Shown here: positions 36,919 to 45,817 of the stretch, piece by piece
How the letters are laid out: every line of letters starts with the position of its first letter
Position numbering within the stretch: position 1 is the stretch's first letter
NCBI RefSeq assembly: GCF_023016805.1
Contig: NZ_JALKCH010000016.1
Location: 1 to 64,000 of the forward strand
Origin: Ancylobacter crimeensis
GTDB lineage: Bacteria > Pseudomonadota > Alphaproteobacteria > Rhizobiales > Xanthobacteraceae
Direction of reading: 5' to 3'
DNA length: 64,000 bases
Position numbers and translations under genes: made by a program
The notes under the pieces: generated by a model
Seen by the model: only the letters and a program-made list of their open reading frames with translations
Databases searched by the model: none
What the model was told of the DNA's origin: nothing

Positions 36919-38387
36919 CGGGCAACTCCTGCGAGGGACGGGCGGCGATGGAACCAGGGGCGGGCCCGCTCCAGCTGCCCGGCGAGCCGGAACAGGAGAC
37001 CATCGCGGCCGAAGCCGGCGCCGAAATGCACGCCGACCGGCAGCCCGTCCTCCGACATGCCGAGCGGTACGCTCATGGCCGGGCAGCCGGCGGCGTTGAA
37101 GGCGCAGGTGAAGGGGGCGTGGGCCCAGAAGGCATCGTAGAACGCATCGAGGCTCTTGCCCGCGCCGGCCAGCGCACCGAGCGGGGGCGGCAGTTCCGCG
37201 GCGGTGGGGGAGAGCAGAATATCGTAGCCGGCGAAAAAGCGGCCGAGCGCGCGGGCGGTCTGGTGCAGCGTGTTCACCGCGCCGAGATAGGCGGTGGCGG
37301 GCAAGCCGCGCGCTTCCTCGACCCAGGCGGCGTTGACCGGTTCCAGCGCCTTCAGCGGATCGGCAAGCCCCAGCGCCGCTCCGCGCGCGGCGACGGCTGG
37401 CGCGACATTCACCCCGACGATGATGCGCCACGCCGCCTTCAGCGCATGGGCGTCATAACCCGGCTCGACGATCTCGACGTCATGGCCGAGGTCCGCGCAG
37501 AGCTTCGCCGCCTCTTCCGCCGCGCGGGCGCAGGCGGGGTCCACCTGCGTGCCGAGCGGGGAGGCGGGGGTGAAGCCGATGCGCAGCCGGCCCGGCTCGC
37601 GCGTCACCTCGGAGAGATAGGTGTCGGGCCCGCGCGGACAGGCATAGGGATCGCCGATATCCGGTCCTGCGGTGGCGTCGAGCAACGCGGCGTTGTCGCG
37701 CACCGACCAGCTCGCGGCATGGGGCGTGGACATGCCGGCGATCGCCTCCACGATCGCCGGGCCGAGCGGGTTCACCATGCGGCTGGGCTTGAAGCCGAAC
37801 AGGCCGCAATGGGAAGCGGGCAGGCGGGTGGAGCCGGCGCCGTCCGACGTGTTGGCCATCGGTACATAGCCGGCTGCGACCGCTGCGGTCGAGCCGCCCG
37901 ACGAGCCGCCGGGCGAACGCGAAATGTCCCACGGATTGTGGGAGGGGCCGAAAGCCTCCGGCTCGGTGGCGAAGGAGAGCGCGAATTCCGGGGTGTTGGA
38001 CTTGGCGATGATGACGAGGCCGGCGGCCTTGTAGCGCGCCACCAGCGTGCCGTCGCGCGGCGACACCATGCCGTCGAACAGCTTCGATCCGGTGGACAGA
38101 ACGGTGCCCGCCATCTCGAATCCGGTGTTCTTCAGGATGAAGGGCACCCCGGTGAAGGGACCGTCCGGCAGGCCTTGCGCGATGGCCTGCCGGCCGAGAT
38201 CTTCGAAACGGTGCACCAACGCATGAAGCTGCGGCTCATGGGCGTCGATGCGCGAGAGCGCGGCGTCGAGCAGATCGTCTGCGCTGACCTCGCCCGCGCG
38301 CACCAGAGCGGCGAGGCCGGTGGCGTCGTGATCCTCATAGCCGGCAAAGCCTCCATGGGAGAGTGCCGCGCCTGTTATGCCGCTCAT
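36915..38387 (-). CDS. Amidase signature family hydrolase 2
   Basis: A 490-residue amidase: Lys86 (FILKNTG), GGSSGGS at 160-166 and Ser186 (SDGAGSTRLPASHCG). It is only distantly similar to the amidase encoded next, so this is not a recent duplication. A pair of different amidases suggests two amide bonds to be cut in sequence, such as an N-formyl or acetamido group and a carboxamide. It follows the HpaB-type gene by 74 bp. Confidence 0.88.
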   Translation of the reverse strand: MSGITGAALSHGGFAGYEDHDATGLAALVRAGEVSADDLLDAALSRIDAHEPQLHALVHRFEDLGRQAIAQGLPDGPFTGVPFILKNTGFEMAGTVLSTGSKLFDGMVSPRDGTLVARYKAAGLVIIAKSNTPEFALSFATEPEAFGPSHNPWDISRSPGGSSGGSTAAVAAGYVPMANTSDGAGSTRLPASHCGLFGFKPSRMVNPLGPAIVEAIAGMSTPHAASWSVRDNAALLDATAGPDIGDPYACPRGPDTYLSEVTREPGRLRIGFTPASPLGTQVDPACARAAEEAAKLCADLGHDVEIVEPGYDAHALKAAWRIIVGVNVAPAVAARGAALGLADPLKALEPVNAAWVEEARGLPATAYLGAVNTLHQTARALGRFFAGYDILLSPTAAELPPPLGALAGAGKSLDAFYDAFWAHAPFTCAFNAAGCPAMSVPLGMSEDGLPVGVHFGAGFGRDGLLFRLAGQLERARPWFHRRPSLAGVAR

Positions 38388-38461
38388 GCCGGTTCCTCAA
38401 GTCTCTGCCGCTGGAAACAAGGCATCCGGCGGGCCGCGTTCCGGGCCCGCCGGAAGGCGGT

Positions 38462-39961
38462 TCAGGGCATGCCCGCGAGCGTCTTCACCTGCGCGATGAA
38501 GGCGTCGCGCTTCACCTCGTTGTAGAGCCGCTCGCGCAGGCGCGGGGCGGGGCTCGCATTGACGTTTTCGAAAAGAGCAACCCGCCCCGCGAGCGAGGAG
38601 GAGGTCATGTCCCAGATGAAGTTCATGAGCTGCTCCTTCACCGCCGCGCTCACCCCCTTGCCGGGCAGAAGCTCGGCGAGGTGGTGGCCGATCTCCGGAT
38701 TGTCGAAGGCCGCCTTGCCGAAGCGCATCACGAGACCCTGCCCGCACAGCTCCTGCAGGATGTGGATGATGCGCGGATATTCCTCGATGGAGTAGAGCCG
38801 GCCGGCGGTCAGCATGCCGACATCGGGCGCCATGACCTCGCCGTCGGTGGGCTTGGCCAGCGCCTCGGCGGCGGTGATGAAGGCGCGCAGCGTCTGGGCA
38901 TACTGGATGATCTCGCCCAGCATGCCCTGCACGGCGGGAATGTGGCTGGTGCCGAGCACGTCCAGTACCAGCTGGCCGGCGCCGACGAACAGCTCCGCCT
39001 TCACCGCGAGGCGGGTGAGGACGTGCCAGTGGGCGAACACGCAGACCGGTCCGTAATAGGACATCGCGGTCGGGTCGCCGAGGTTGAAGATGCGCTCCTT
39101 CCGCACCAGCACGTTCTCGAAGATGATGAGCTGGTCGGCCTCCTCGCCCAGTCGGGCCACCGGATGGTCGAACGGGTCGGCGCCGGGGTGGGAGACCATC
39201 TCGCGCGAGATCAGCTTGATGCCGTCGGAATTGATCGGCACCGAGGCCCAGATGCAGGCCTCTGCGGGGGTTTCGCGGATGCCGCCGAGATTGGTGAAGA
39301 AGATTTCGTTGGCCTGCGCCGAAACGGATCCCACCGTCTTGGCGCCGGAGACGCGGATGCCGTCCGGCTCGACCTTGGTGACCTTCAGCAGCGAGGCTTC
39401 CGCGCCCTTGGGGCTGGAACGGTCGTTCTGCGGCCCGGTCAGGCTTTCCGAGGCGGTGAGGTTGTGGTCGCGGCCATAGGCGACATAGCGCTCGATGTTC
39501 TCGGCGAAGTCGGGCGAGCAGCCCTCGATGAGCGATTTCTTGGCCTTGAAGGTCGGCAGGTGGGCGAGCAGCCCGACCGCGATGGCGGGCGCGAGGTCCG
39601 GCGGCCGCCCGAAGGTGCCGGCGGTCTTGAGGCTGGTATATTCGATCATCTTGCGACGATCGGCGAGGTCTTCCTTGGTGCGCGGCACCTGCCAGGAACG
39701 GCTCGCCACCGCGCCGGTCTCGTCGATGAAGGTCGTGGCGTCGGCGAAAGCGGGGTCGAACTGGTCGTCGAACATCGAGGCGAGCAGATCCACGCCGGCC
39801 GAAAGGGCAGGGTCGGCGAAGACGTTTGCAATACGCTTGCCGGCCACCCAGAGGGCGCGGCCGTCATCGAGCGTGGCCTTGAACTCGTCTCCAGTCTTGA
39901 GCTTGTGCCCCGGCTTGTGCCCCTCGGCAAGTTCGCGTTTCGGCGTCTGCGCGTTCATCAT
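38462..39961 (-). CDS. HpaB-family flavin-dependent hydroxylase
   Basis: A 499-residue large component of the 4-hydroxyphenylacetate 3-hydroxylase family (acyl-CoA dehydrogenase fold). The N-terminal GDEFKATLDDGRALWVAGK block and the central HNLTASESLTGPQNDRS and GAKTVGSVSAQANEIF regions are typical. Such enzymes use reduced FAD from a separate reductase to ortho-hydroxylate an aromatic ring. No reductase is adjacent; the nearest is at 60692. First gene of the operon that ends with the dioxygenase. AGGAG lies before tandem ATGs at 39961 and 39958. Confidence 0.87.
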   Translation of the reverse strand: MMNAQTPKRELAEGHKPGHKLKTGDEFKATLDDGRALWVAGKRIANVFADPALSAGVDLLASMFDDQFDPAFADATTFIDETGAVASRSWQVPRTKEDLADRRKMIEYTSLKTAGTFGRPPDLAPAIAVGLLAHLPTFKAKKSLIEGCSPDFAENIERYVAYGRDHNLTASESLTGPQNDRSSPKGAEASLLKVTKVEPDGIRVSGAKTVGSVSAQANEIFFTNLGGIRETPAEACIWASVPINSDGIKLISREMVSHPGADPFDHPVARLGEEADQLIIFENVLVRKERIFNLGDPTAMSYYGPVCVFAHWHVLTRLAVKAELFVGAGQLVLDVLGTSHIPAVQGMLGEIIQYAQTLRAFITAAEALAKPTDGEVMAPDVGMLTAGRLYSIEEYPRIIHILQELCGQGLVMRFGKAAFDNPEIGHHLAELLPGKGVSAAVKEQLMNFIWDMTSSSLAGRVALFENVNASPAPRLRERLYNEVKRDAFIAQVKTLAGMP

Positions 39962-40447
39962 CCGCTCTCCTGAGGAAGGACCCTCGTCCCGCGCCGTTTC
40001 GGCAGGCAGTGGTGGCATCCGGTTCGGCCAGCGGCCGCCTTCCGGCGGGGGCACGCGGCCGCCCGGTGCTCGTCTCGGGTTCGGGCGACGGCGATCCAAC
40101 CATTAAACCGCAAAAATGGTCAAGCCCATTTGGTGAGGCGCATCTGTGCGTGAAATTTAAGCGAAAATGGTTATTCTGAAATATAATTACGCCGTATCGG
40201 GCCCCAAAGGATAAAGATGGCCTAAACCTAAGGGGCTTCTTGTCGATTGCGCTGATTAAAATATAGGCGATGCCATGCCGCCGATTCGCAGACGGCGTTC
40301 TGATCGAACCGATTTGGTTGGCGTGGTGCTTGACCACCCATTTTGGTTCTGGCTTTTTGGTTGAGAACGACGCACGTTTCGGCGGCATCCACGAGCCGCG
40401 GGAGGGTCGGCATGCGGATATCGAGGACGGATAGCGCCGCGCCGGCT
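39962..40447. promoter_or_regulatory. 486-bp promoter region of the hpaB operon with repeated AATGG/CCATT elements
   Basis: No gene. Bases 40095-40390 are AT-rich and carry repeated motifs: AACCATT (40098-40104), AAATGG-N6-CCATTT (40114-40131), AATGGTT (40166-40172) and CCCATTTTGG near 40339. The spacing suggests several binding sites for one regulator. No regulator gene is adjacent. Confidence 0.45.
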
Positions 40448-40897
40448 TCAGTCGGCGACCGCGCGGCGACATTCCAGCGTGGCGCCGCCTTCCGTCGCCG
40501 TGCAGCGCAGCTCGATGGCCGGCTCCACCGCCCCGGCGCGGCGGGCGAGGAGGATGTCGCTGCGGGTCGAGACGTCGGCGCCGGCAAAGCCGCACCACAG
40601 GGTCTGCACCGGCATATTGTCCTGGTTCCGGTTGAGGAGGAAAACCTCGCCGGTCTTCGGCCGCGACCAGAGCTGCGCGCTGAGTTCGCCATGCGGCGCG
40701 GCGGTGCCGAGTTCGGCCGAGTACCAGTGGGCGATCGCCGCCGCGCAGGCGAGGGGTCGGTCGGTCTCGTTCACCAGATGAAAGCGAATGACGGAGAGTC
40801 CTTCCGTGCCACGCTCCACCTTATGGACCTCCTCGGCATGTGGCCCCGCCGTGAGCGGCAGCAGGGCAACGATCGCCTGAAGGATGATCTTTCGCAT
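40448..40897 (-). CDS. Small exported protein of unknown function
   Basis: A 149-residue protein with an N-terminal signal peptide (about 1-21, cut after PHA). The mature part has four cysteines (CAAAIAHWY, LWCGFAG, LRCTA, LECRR) that could form two disulfides in the periplasm, and reads like a compact beta-sandwich. I do not recognise the family. AGGAG lies nine bases before the ATG. It sits between the hpaB promoter and the BMP importer, divergent from the latter by 93 bp. Confidence 0.65.
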   Translation of the reverse strand: MRKIILQAIVALLPLTAGPHAEEVHKVERGTEGLSVIRFHLVNETDRPLACAAAIAHWYSAELGTAAPHGELSAQLWSRPKTGEVFLLNRNQDNMPVQTLWCGFAGADVSTRSDILLARRAGAVEPAIELRCTATEGGATLECRRAVAD

Positions 40898-40990
40898 TCC
40901 CGGAATTCTCCTGCCGATCCGGTGCTTTTATAGTTCAGAATATCTGGCAGGAAAATAATAAACGGTAGAAATATCATAAGGGGACCTTCC

Positions 40991-42031
40991 ATGAGAAAGA
41001 TGTTGCTGTGCGGTGCCGCGCTTGCACTGCTTTCCGTCGCTGGCCTTGCACCCTCGGCGCTCCGGGCGGCGGACCTGACCTCCATCGCCATCCTGACGCC
41101 GGAGGCCGGCACCGATTACGGCTGGAACCAGCAGGGCATCGACGCTGCCAAGGCGGCCGGTGCCGCCGCGGGCGTGAAGGTGGTCGTCGCCGACAATCTC
41201 GGCTATGGCGACGTGCGTCCGACGCTGCGCGAGATGGCGGAGGACGGTGCGGGCCTCATCATCGCCCATGCCAGCGGCTACAACACCGCCGCCCCGGAAA
41301 TCGGCGAGGAAATGAAGGTGCCGGTCGCCATCGTCGACCGCCCGGACGCCAAGAAGCCCGGCGCGGTGGCCGATTATACCGCCAGCGGCCATGAGGGGGC
41401 CTATCTCGCCGGCCGGCTCGCCGCCAAGATGAGCAAGACCGGCACGGTCGGCATCGTGGTCTCGGGGGAGCCGCCGTCCTGGAACGCCCAGTCCTCCGCT
41501 TTCGCCGAGGGCGCCAAGGCCGAGAAGCCCGGCATCGCGGTGCGCTATGCGGTGATCGGTCCGGCGGCCTATTCCGACGCCGCGGGCGGCAAGCGCGTGA
41601 CCGAGGCGCTGATCGCGGCCGGCGCCGACATCATCTTCGGCCAGGGCAACGGCTCCAGCTTCGGCATGCTGCAGGCGGTCGAGACCAACAAGTCCACCGG
41701 CGGCGGGCCGGTCTATTTCATCGACGTGATCGGCGACAAGACACCCATCGACAAGGGCAACCTGCTCTCCTCGGTGGTGTGGAACCTCGAGCCGGTCTAT
41801 GCGGCGATGATCAAGGACGTGAAGGCTGGCTCCTACGGCACCCACAATTACGACATCAACCTCAAGGATGGCTCGGTCAAGCTTCTGAAGACCAAGCACA
41901 TTCCCGACGATGTGTGGGCGCAGATGGAAGCGCTGAAGGCTGATGTGATCTCCGGCAAGATCAAGGTCGAGGCGCATTTCGACGCCGACAGCGTGCACAA
42001 GCTCGTCACCGCCCTGCCGACTGCGCAGTAA
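40991..42031 (+). CDS. BMP-family ABC transporter substrate-binding protein
   Basis: A 346-residue periplasmic binding protein of the BmpA/PnrA (Med) family with a cleavable signal peptide (about 1-27, ALRAAD) and no lipobox. Ligand-site hallmarks of the family are visible: a tryptophan after the first strand (DYGWNQQG), GIVVSGEPPSWNA and FIDVIGDKT. Characterised members bind purine nucleosides or other small heterocycles. First gene of a four-gene importer next to vitamin B6 catabolic genes, so a B6 vitamer is the inferred ligand. Confidence 0.87.
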   Translation: MRKMLLCGAALALLSVAGLAPSALRAADLTSIAILTPEAGTDYGWNQQGIDAAKAAGAAAGVKVVVADNLGYGDVRPTLREMAEDGAGLIIAHASGYNTAAPEIGEEMKVPVAIVDRPDAKKPGAVADYTASGHEGAYLAGRLAAKMSKTGTVGIVVSGEPPSWNAQSSAFAEGAKAEKPGIAVRYAVIGPAAYSDAAGGKRVTEALIAAGADIIFGQGNGSSFGMLQAVETNKSTGGGPVYFIDVIGDKTPIDKGNLLSSVVWNLEPVYAAMIKDVKAGSYGTHNYDINLKDGSVKLLKTKHIPDDVWAQMEALKADVISGKIKVEAHFDADSVHKLVTALPTAQ

Positions 42032-42065
42032 GCGGGCGCACGCCTGGTACGGCCTGTTCCCGGGC

Positions 42066-42087
42066 GATGCCGGAGTGATCCGGCGTC
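42066..42087 (+). repeat. Intergenic hairpin between the binding-protein and ATPase genes
   Basis: GATGCCGGA-GTGA-TCCGGCGTC forms a 9-bp stem with one G-U wobble and a 4-nt loop, no T tract. Such hairpins after binding-protein genes commonly protect the upstream mRNA so the binding protein is made in excess. Confidence 0.45.
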
Positions 42088-42159
42088 GACCCCTGGCGGA
42101 GCAGGCGCCGCCCTGAGCCGGGCCTTACCGGGGCCTGGCATGGGGAGAGGGAGCACAGC

Positions 42160-43746
42160 ATGACCGAACCCGCCCCTTCGCCAGAGGCCGCATCTGGCCC
42201 GCCGCCCTCGTCCGGCGCCATCGTCACCCTCGACCATGTCACCAAGCGCTTTCCCGGCGTGGTGGCGAATGATCGCGTGGCCTTCGACCTGTTCCCCGGC
42301 GAGGTCCATGTGCTGCTCGGCGAGAACGGGGCGGGCAAGTCCACGCTGGTCGGCATGCTCTCCGGGCTGCAGACGCCGGACGAGGGCGGCATCCTCATCG
42401 ACGGGCGCGAGGCCAGCATTTCGTCCCCCGCGCGCGCCCTGGAGCTGGGCATCGGCACCGTGTTCCAGCATTCGATGCTGGTGCCCTCGCTCAGCGTCGT
42501 CGACAACATGGCGCTCGGCGGAAGCTGGTGGTCGCGCCCGGACCGGACCGGCATTGCGGCGCGAATGGCGGCGGTGGCGGCCGATATCGGGGTGAGGATC
42601 GACCCCCATGCGCGGGTCGGCACGCTCTCGCTCGGCGAGCAGCAGCAGGTCGAGATCGTGCGCGCCCTGATGCGCGGCAGCCGGGTGCTGATCCTCGACG
42701 AGGCAACCGCGATGCTGACCCCCAAGGGTGCGGAAGACCTCGGCGCGCTGATGCGCCGGCTCACCGCGCTCGGCATCGCGGTGGTGTTCATCACCCACAA
42801 GCTCAATGAGGCGCTGGCCTTCGGTCACCGCATCACCGTGCTTCGCCTCGGCCGCAAGGTGGGCGAGATCGCGCCGGAAAGGCTGGAGGCGCTCGGCCCG
42901 GCGGCGGCGACCGCGGAGATCATCCGGCTGATGTTCGGAACGGGCGACCGGAAGGCGGCTGCGGAGGGCGGCGCCCGTGCCGTCCGCCGCCGGGTGAGCG
43001 CTCCGCCGCTTCTCGAGATCGAGGAGCTGGCGGTGGACGACATGGCGGTGCCGGTGTCCGGTGTCACGCTGTCGGTTGCGCCGGGCGAGATCGTCGGCCT
43101 CGCCGGCATCGACGGCAACGGCCAGAAGCAGTTCGCGGAGGCGCTCGCCGGCCAGCGCCGCCTTGCCGCCGGGACGATCCGCCTCGGCGGGGAGGCGGTC
43201 GAGCGGCTCGATGTCGGGGGGCGGCGCGCGCGGGGCCTCTCCTATGTCACCGACGATCGGCTCGGCGAGGGTACGGTCGGCAGCTTCCCGGTCTCGTTGA
43301 ATCTCCTGCTGAAACAGGTCGGCAAAGACCCGTTCTGGCGCAACGGCTTTGAGCGCCCGGAGCCGATCGCCGCCCATGCCGAGCGGCTGGTCGGGGCCTA
43401 TGACGTGCGCACGCCGGGCATTTCGACGCCCATCGGGAAGCTGTCCGGGGGCAATATCCAGAAGGCGCTGCTGGCCCGCGAGCTCACGGGGGATACCCGC
43501 GCGGTGATCTTCGCCAAGCCGACCTACGGGCTCGACGTGCAGAACATCCGCGCCACCCGCCAGCGCATCCGCGAAGCGGCCGATCGCGGGCTCGCGGTCA
43601 TCCTCATCTCGACCGATCTCGAGGAGGTACTGGAGCTGTCGGACCGTATCGCTGTCATGTCGCGCGGCCATGTGGTGGGAATGGTGGACAATGACGATGC
43701 GGCGCGGGCTCGCGTCGGCGAACTGATGAGCGGCGTGGGCGCATGA
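42160..43746 (+). CDS. BMP-type ABC transporter ATP-binding protein (two ABC domains)
   Basis: A 528-residue protein with tandem ABC domains, like NupA/RbsA. Domain 1 is complete: Walker A GENGAGKST, signature LSLGEQQQ, Walker B VLILDEAT. Domain 2 has the usual degenerate Walker A (GIDGNGQKQF), signature LSGGNIQKALLA and FAKPTYGLD at Walker B, where relatives usually carry an aspartate-glutamine or similar pair. One active and one degenerate site is common in this group. The stop overlaps the next start by ATGA. Confidence 0.92.
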   Translation: MTEPAPSPEAASGPPPSSGAIVTLDHVTKRFPGVVANDRVAFDLFPGEVHVLLGENGAGKSTLVGMLSGLQTPDEGGILIDGREASISSPARALELGIGTVFQHSMLVPSLSVVDNMALGGSWWSRPDRTGIAARMAAVAADIGVRIDPHARVGTLSLGEQQQVEIVRALMRGSRVLILDEATAMLTPKGAEDLGALMRRLTALGIAVVFITHKLNEALAFGHRITVLRLGRKVGEIAPERLEALGPAAATAEIIRLMFGTGDRKAAAEGGARAVRRRVSAPPLLEIEELAVDDMAVPVSGVTLSVAPGEIVGLAGIDGNGQKQFAEALAGQRRLAAGTIRLGGEAVERLDVGGRRARGLSYVTDDRLGEGTVGSFPVSLNLLLKQVGKDPFWRNGFERPEPIAAHAERLVGAYDVRTPGISTPIGKLSGGNIQKALLARELTGDTRAVIFAKPTYGLDVQNIRATRQRIREAADRGLAVILISTDLEEVLELSDRIAVMSRGHVVGMVDNDDAARARVGELMSGVGA

Positions 43747-44849
43747 GCGGGACCGGAAGCGAAACCACCGGGATGGGCGCGGCAGGCGCGACGCTTGCGC
43801 CGGGCGGGCGCGGCGGGGCGTGGCGCGAGAGGGGGCGGCTCGTCGTGATGACGCTCGGGCCGATCCTCGGCGCGCTGGTGCTCTCCGGGCTGCTGCTGCT
43901 CGTGCTCGGCGTCGATCCGCTGGCCTATTACGGCTATGTGGTCGAGCGCGGACTGCTTTCGCCCTATGGCGTGCAGGCCACCTTCACCCGCATGGGCCCG
44001 CTCCTGCTGATCGCCGCGGGGCTGATCGTCGCCTTCCGGGCCGGCATCTGGAATCTCGGCGGCGACGGCCAGTTCCTGCTGAGCGCGGTGGTGGTCGCGG
44101 CGCTCGCGCCCCTGCTGGCGCCGCTGATGCCGGTGTGGCTGGTGCTGCTGGCGGCGCTTCTCGTCGGGGCGCTGGTGGGGGCGGCGTGGTCGTTGCTGCC
44201 GGCCCTGCTCAAGGCCTATCAGGGCGTCAACGAGATCATCACCACGCTGATGATGACCTTTCTCGGCGTGTCCTTCGCCAATGTGCTGGTGAAGCTGTTC
44301 TTCCGCGACCCGACCACCACCGTGCCGCAGACCCGCACCCTGCCGGTTGCCGACCGGCTGCCGCGGCTGTTCGACACCACGGTGTCGAGCGGGGTGCTGA
44401 TCGGGCTGGTCGCCATCATCGCGGTGCATGTCGTCATGACCCGCACCGCCTTCGGGCTGAAGCTGCGCATCGTCGGCGCCAATCCGCGCGCAGCGGTCCA
44501 TGCCGGGCTGAACGTGCCGCTGCTGACCGTTTTGACCTTCGCCCTCTCGGCCGGGCTCGCCGGGCTCGCCGGGGCGGTCGAGATTCTGGGCGTGCAGGGC
44601 AATGTGCGGGCGGACTGGAACCCGGCCTACAGCCTCACCGTGATCCCGCTGGTGTTCCTCGCGCGGTTCAACGGCTTCGCCTCCATCGCCTTCGTCTTCC
44701 TGTTCTCCGTGCTGTCGATCGGCGGGGAGAGCGCGGCGCGGCGTACCGGGGTGCCGAACTTCTTCACTCTCGTGGTGGTGGCGATCCTGCTCGTCATGCT
44801 CGGGGTCACCGAATATCTCGACCAGCGCCGCCGCGCGGCCGGACGCTGA
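43743..44849 (+). CDS. BMP-type ABC transporter permease 1
   Basis: A 368-residue membrane protein of the BPD_transp_2 family (NupP-like), with eight or more helices and an Arg/Gly-rich cytoplasmic N-terminus (1-35). The coupling region FRAGIWNLGGDGQF and the loop KAYQGVNEIITTLMM are typical. It pairs with the following permease to form the heterodimeric channel of the BMP importer. Confidence 0.9.
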   Translation: MSGTGSETTGMGAAGATLAPGGRGGAWRERGRLVVMTLGPILGALVLSGLLLLVLGVDPLAYYGYVVERGLLSPYGVQATFTRMGPLLLIAAGLIVAFRAGIWNLGGDGQFLLSAVVVAALAPLLAPLMPVWLVLLAALLVGALVGAAWSLLPALLKAYQGVNEIITTLMMTFLGVSFANVLVKLFFRDPTTTVPQTRTLPVADRLPRLFDTTVSSGVLIGLVAIIAVHVVMTRTAFGLKLRIVGANPRAAVHAGLNVPLLTVLTFALSAGLAGLAGAVEILGVQGNVRADWNPAYSLTVIPLVFLARFNGFASIAFVFLFSVLSIGGESAARRTGVPNFFTLVVVAILLVMLGVTEYLDQRRRAAGR

Positions 44850-44861
44850 GGGGGACGAGGC

Positions 44862-45797
44862 ATGGGTGCGCTCTTTACCGACGCCTTTCTCACCTCGCTG
44901 GTGCTCGGCGCGCTGACCGCCGGCCTGCCGCTGCTGCTGGCCGGGCTCGGCGAGCAGATCTCCGAGAAGGCCGGCGTCCTCAATATCGGCATCGAGGGCA
45001 TGATGCTGATGGGGGCCTATCTCGGCTTCGTGGTGGCCTACACCACCGGCTCGGTCTGGCTCGGTTTTCTCGGCGGGGCGGTGGGCGGCATGGCGGTGGC
45101 GCTGCCGATGGTGGTGCTTTGCATCCGGCTCGGCCTCAACCAGATCGTCATCGGCATCGCGCTGACCCTCGGCACGGAGGGACTGACGGCGCTGCTGCAC
45201 CATTTCCAGTTCGCGCAGAGCTATCCGCGCCTGCCGGCGGTGCCGACCCTGCCGATCCCCGGCCTTTCGGAGCTGCCGGTGATCGGGCCGGCGCTGTTCG
45301 ACCGGCCGGCGATCGTCTATCTCGCCATCCTCGCGGTGTTCGTCACGGCCTATGTGTTTCGTTCCACCCAGCTCGGCCTCGCCTTGCAGGCCGCGGGTGA
45401 CAAGCCGGCGGCGCTGGATGCTGCGGGGGTGGACGTGGTGAATGTGCGAAGCTTCGCGGTGTTCACCACCGGTGCGCTGGCGGGTGTCGGCGGGGCCTTC
45501 ATGGCCGAGGTCGGCGCCGGCATCTTCGTGCCCTTCATGACCAATGGCGCGGGCTTCATCGGCATCGTGCTGGCGATGCAGGCGCGGGGCAATCCGTTCT
45601 GGGTGCTCGCCGGAGCGCTGCTGTTCGGCGCGTGCCTGTCCGCCACCACGGCGCTGCAGGTGGCGGGGGTGAGCATCCCGACCGACGTGATCCAGATGCT
45701 GCCCTTCGCCGCCGTGCTGCTGGTGCTTGTGCTGTTCGGCCGCCGGGCAAGCCTGCCGGCGGCGCTCGGCACCCATTATGTGCGGGGCGCGCGATGA
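44862..45797 (+). CDS. BMP-type ABC transporter permease 2
   Basis: A 311-residue permease (NupQ-like) with the family motif EKAGVLNIGIEGMMLMGA and a C-terminal helix-rich half. It lies 12 bp after permease 1 and ends 20 bp before the convergent ppaT stop. With the two upstream genes and the binding protein it completes an ABC importer. Confidence 0.9.
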   Translation: MGALFTDAFLTSLVLGALTAGLPLLLAGLGEQISEKAGVLNIGIEGMMLMGAYLGFVVAYTTGSVWLGFLGGAVGGMAVALPMVVLCIRLGLNQIVIGIALTLGTEGLTALLHHFQFAQSYPRLPAVPTLPIPGLSELPVIGPALFDRPAIVYLAILAVFVTAYVFRSTQLGLALQAAGDKPAALDAAGVDVVNVRSFAVFTTGALAGVGGAFMAEVGAGIFVPFMTNGAGFIGIVLAMQARGNPFWVLAGALLFGACLSATTALQVAGVSIPTDVIQMLPFAAVLLVLVLFGRRASLPAALGTHYVRGAR

Positions 45798-45817
45798 CGG
45801 CGCCCGGTTCGTCCCGT

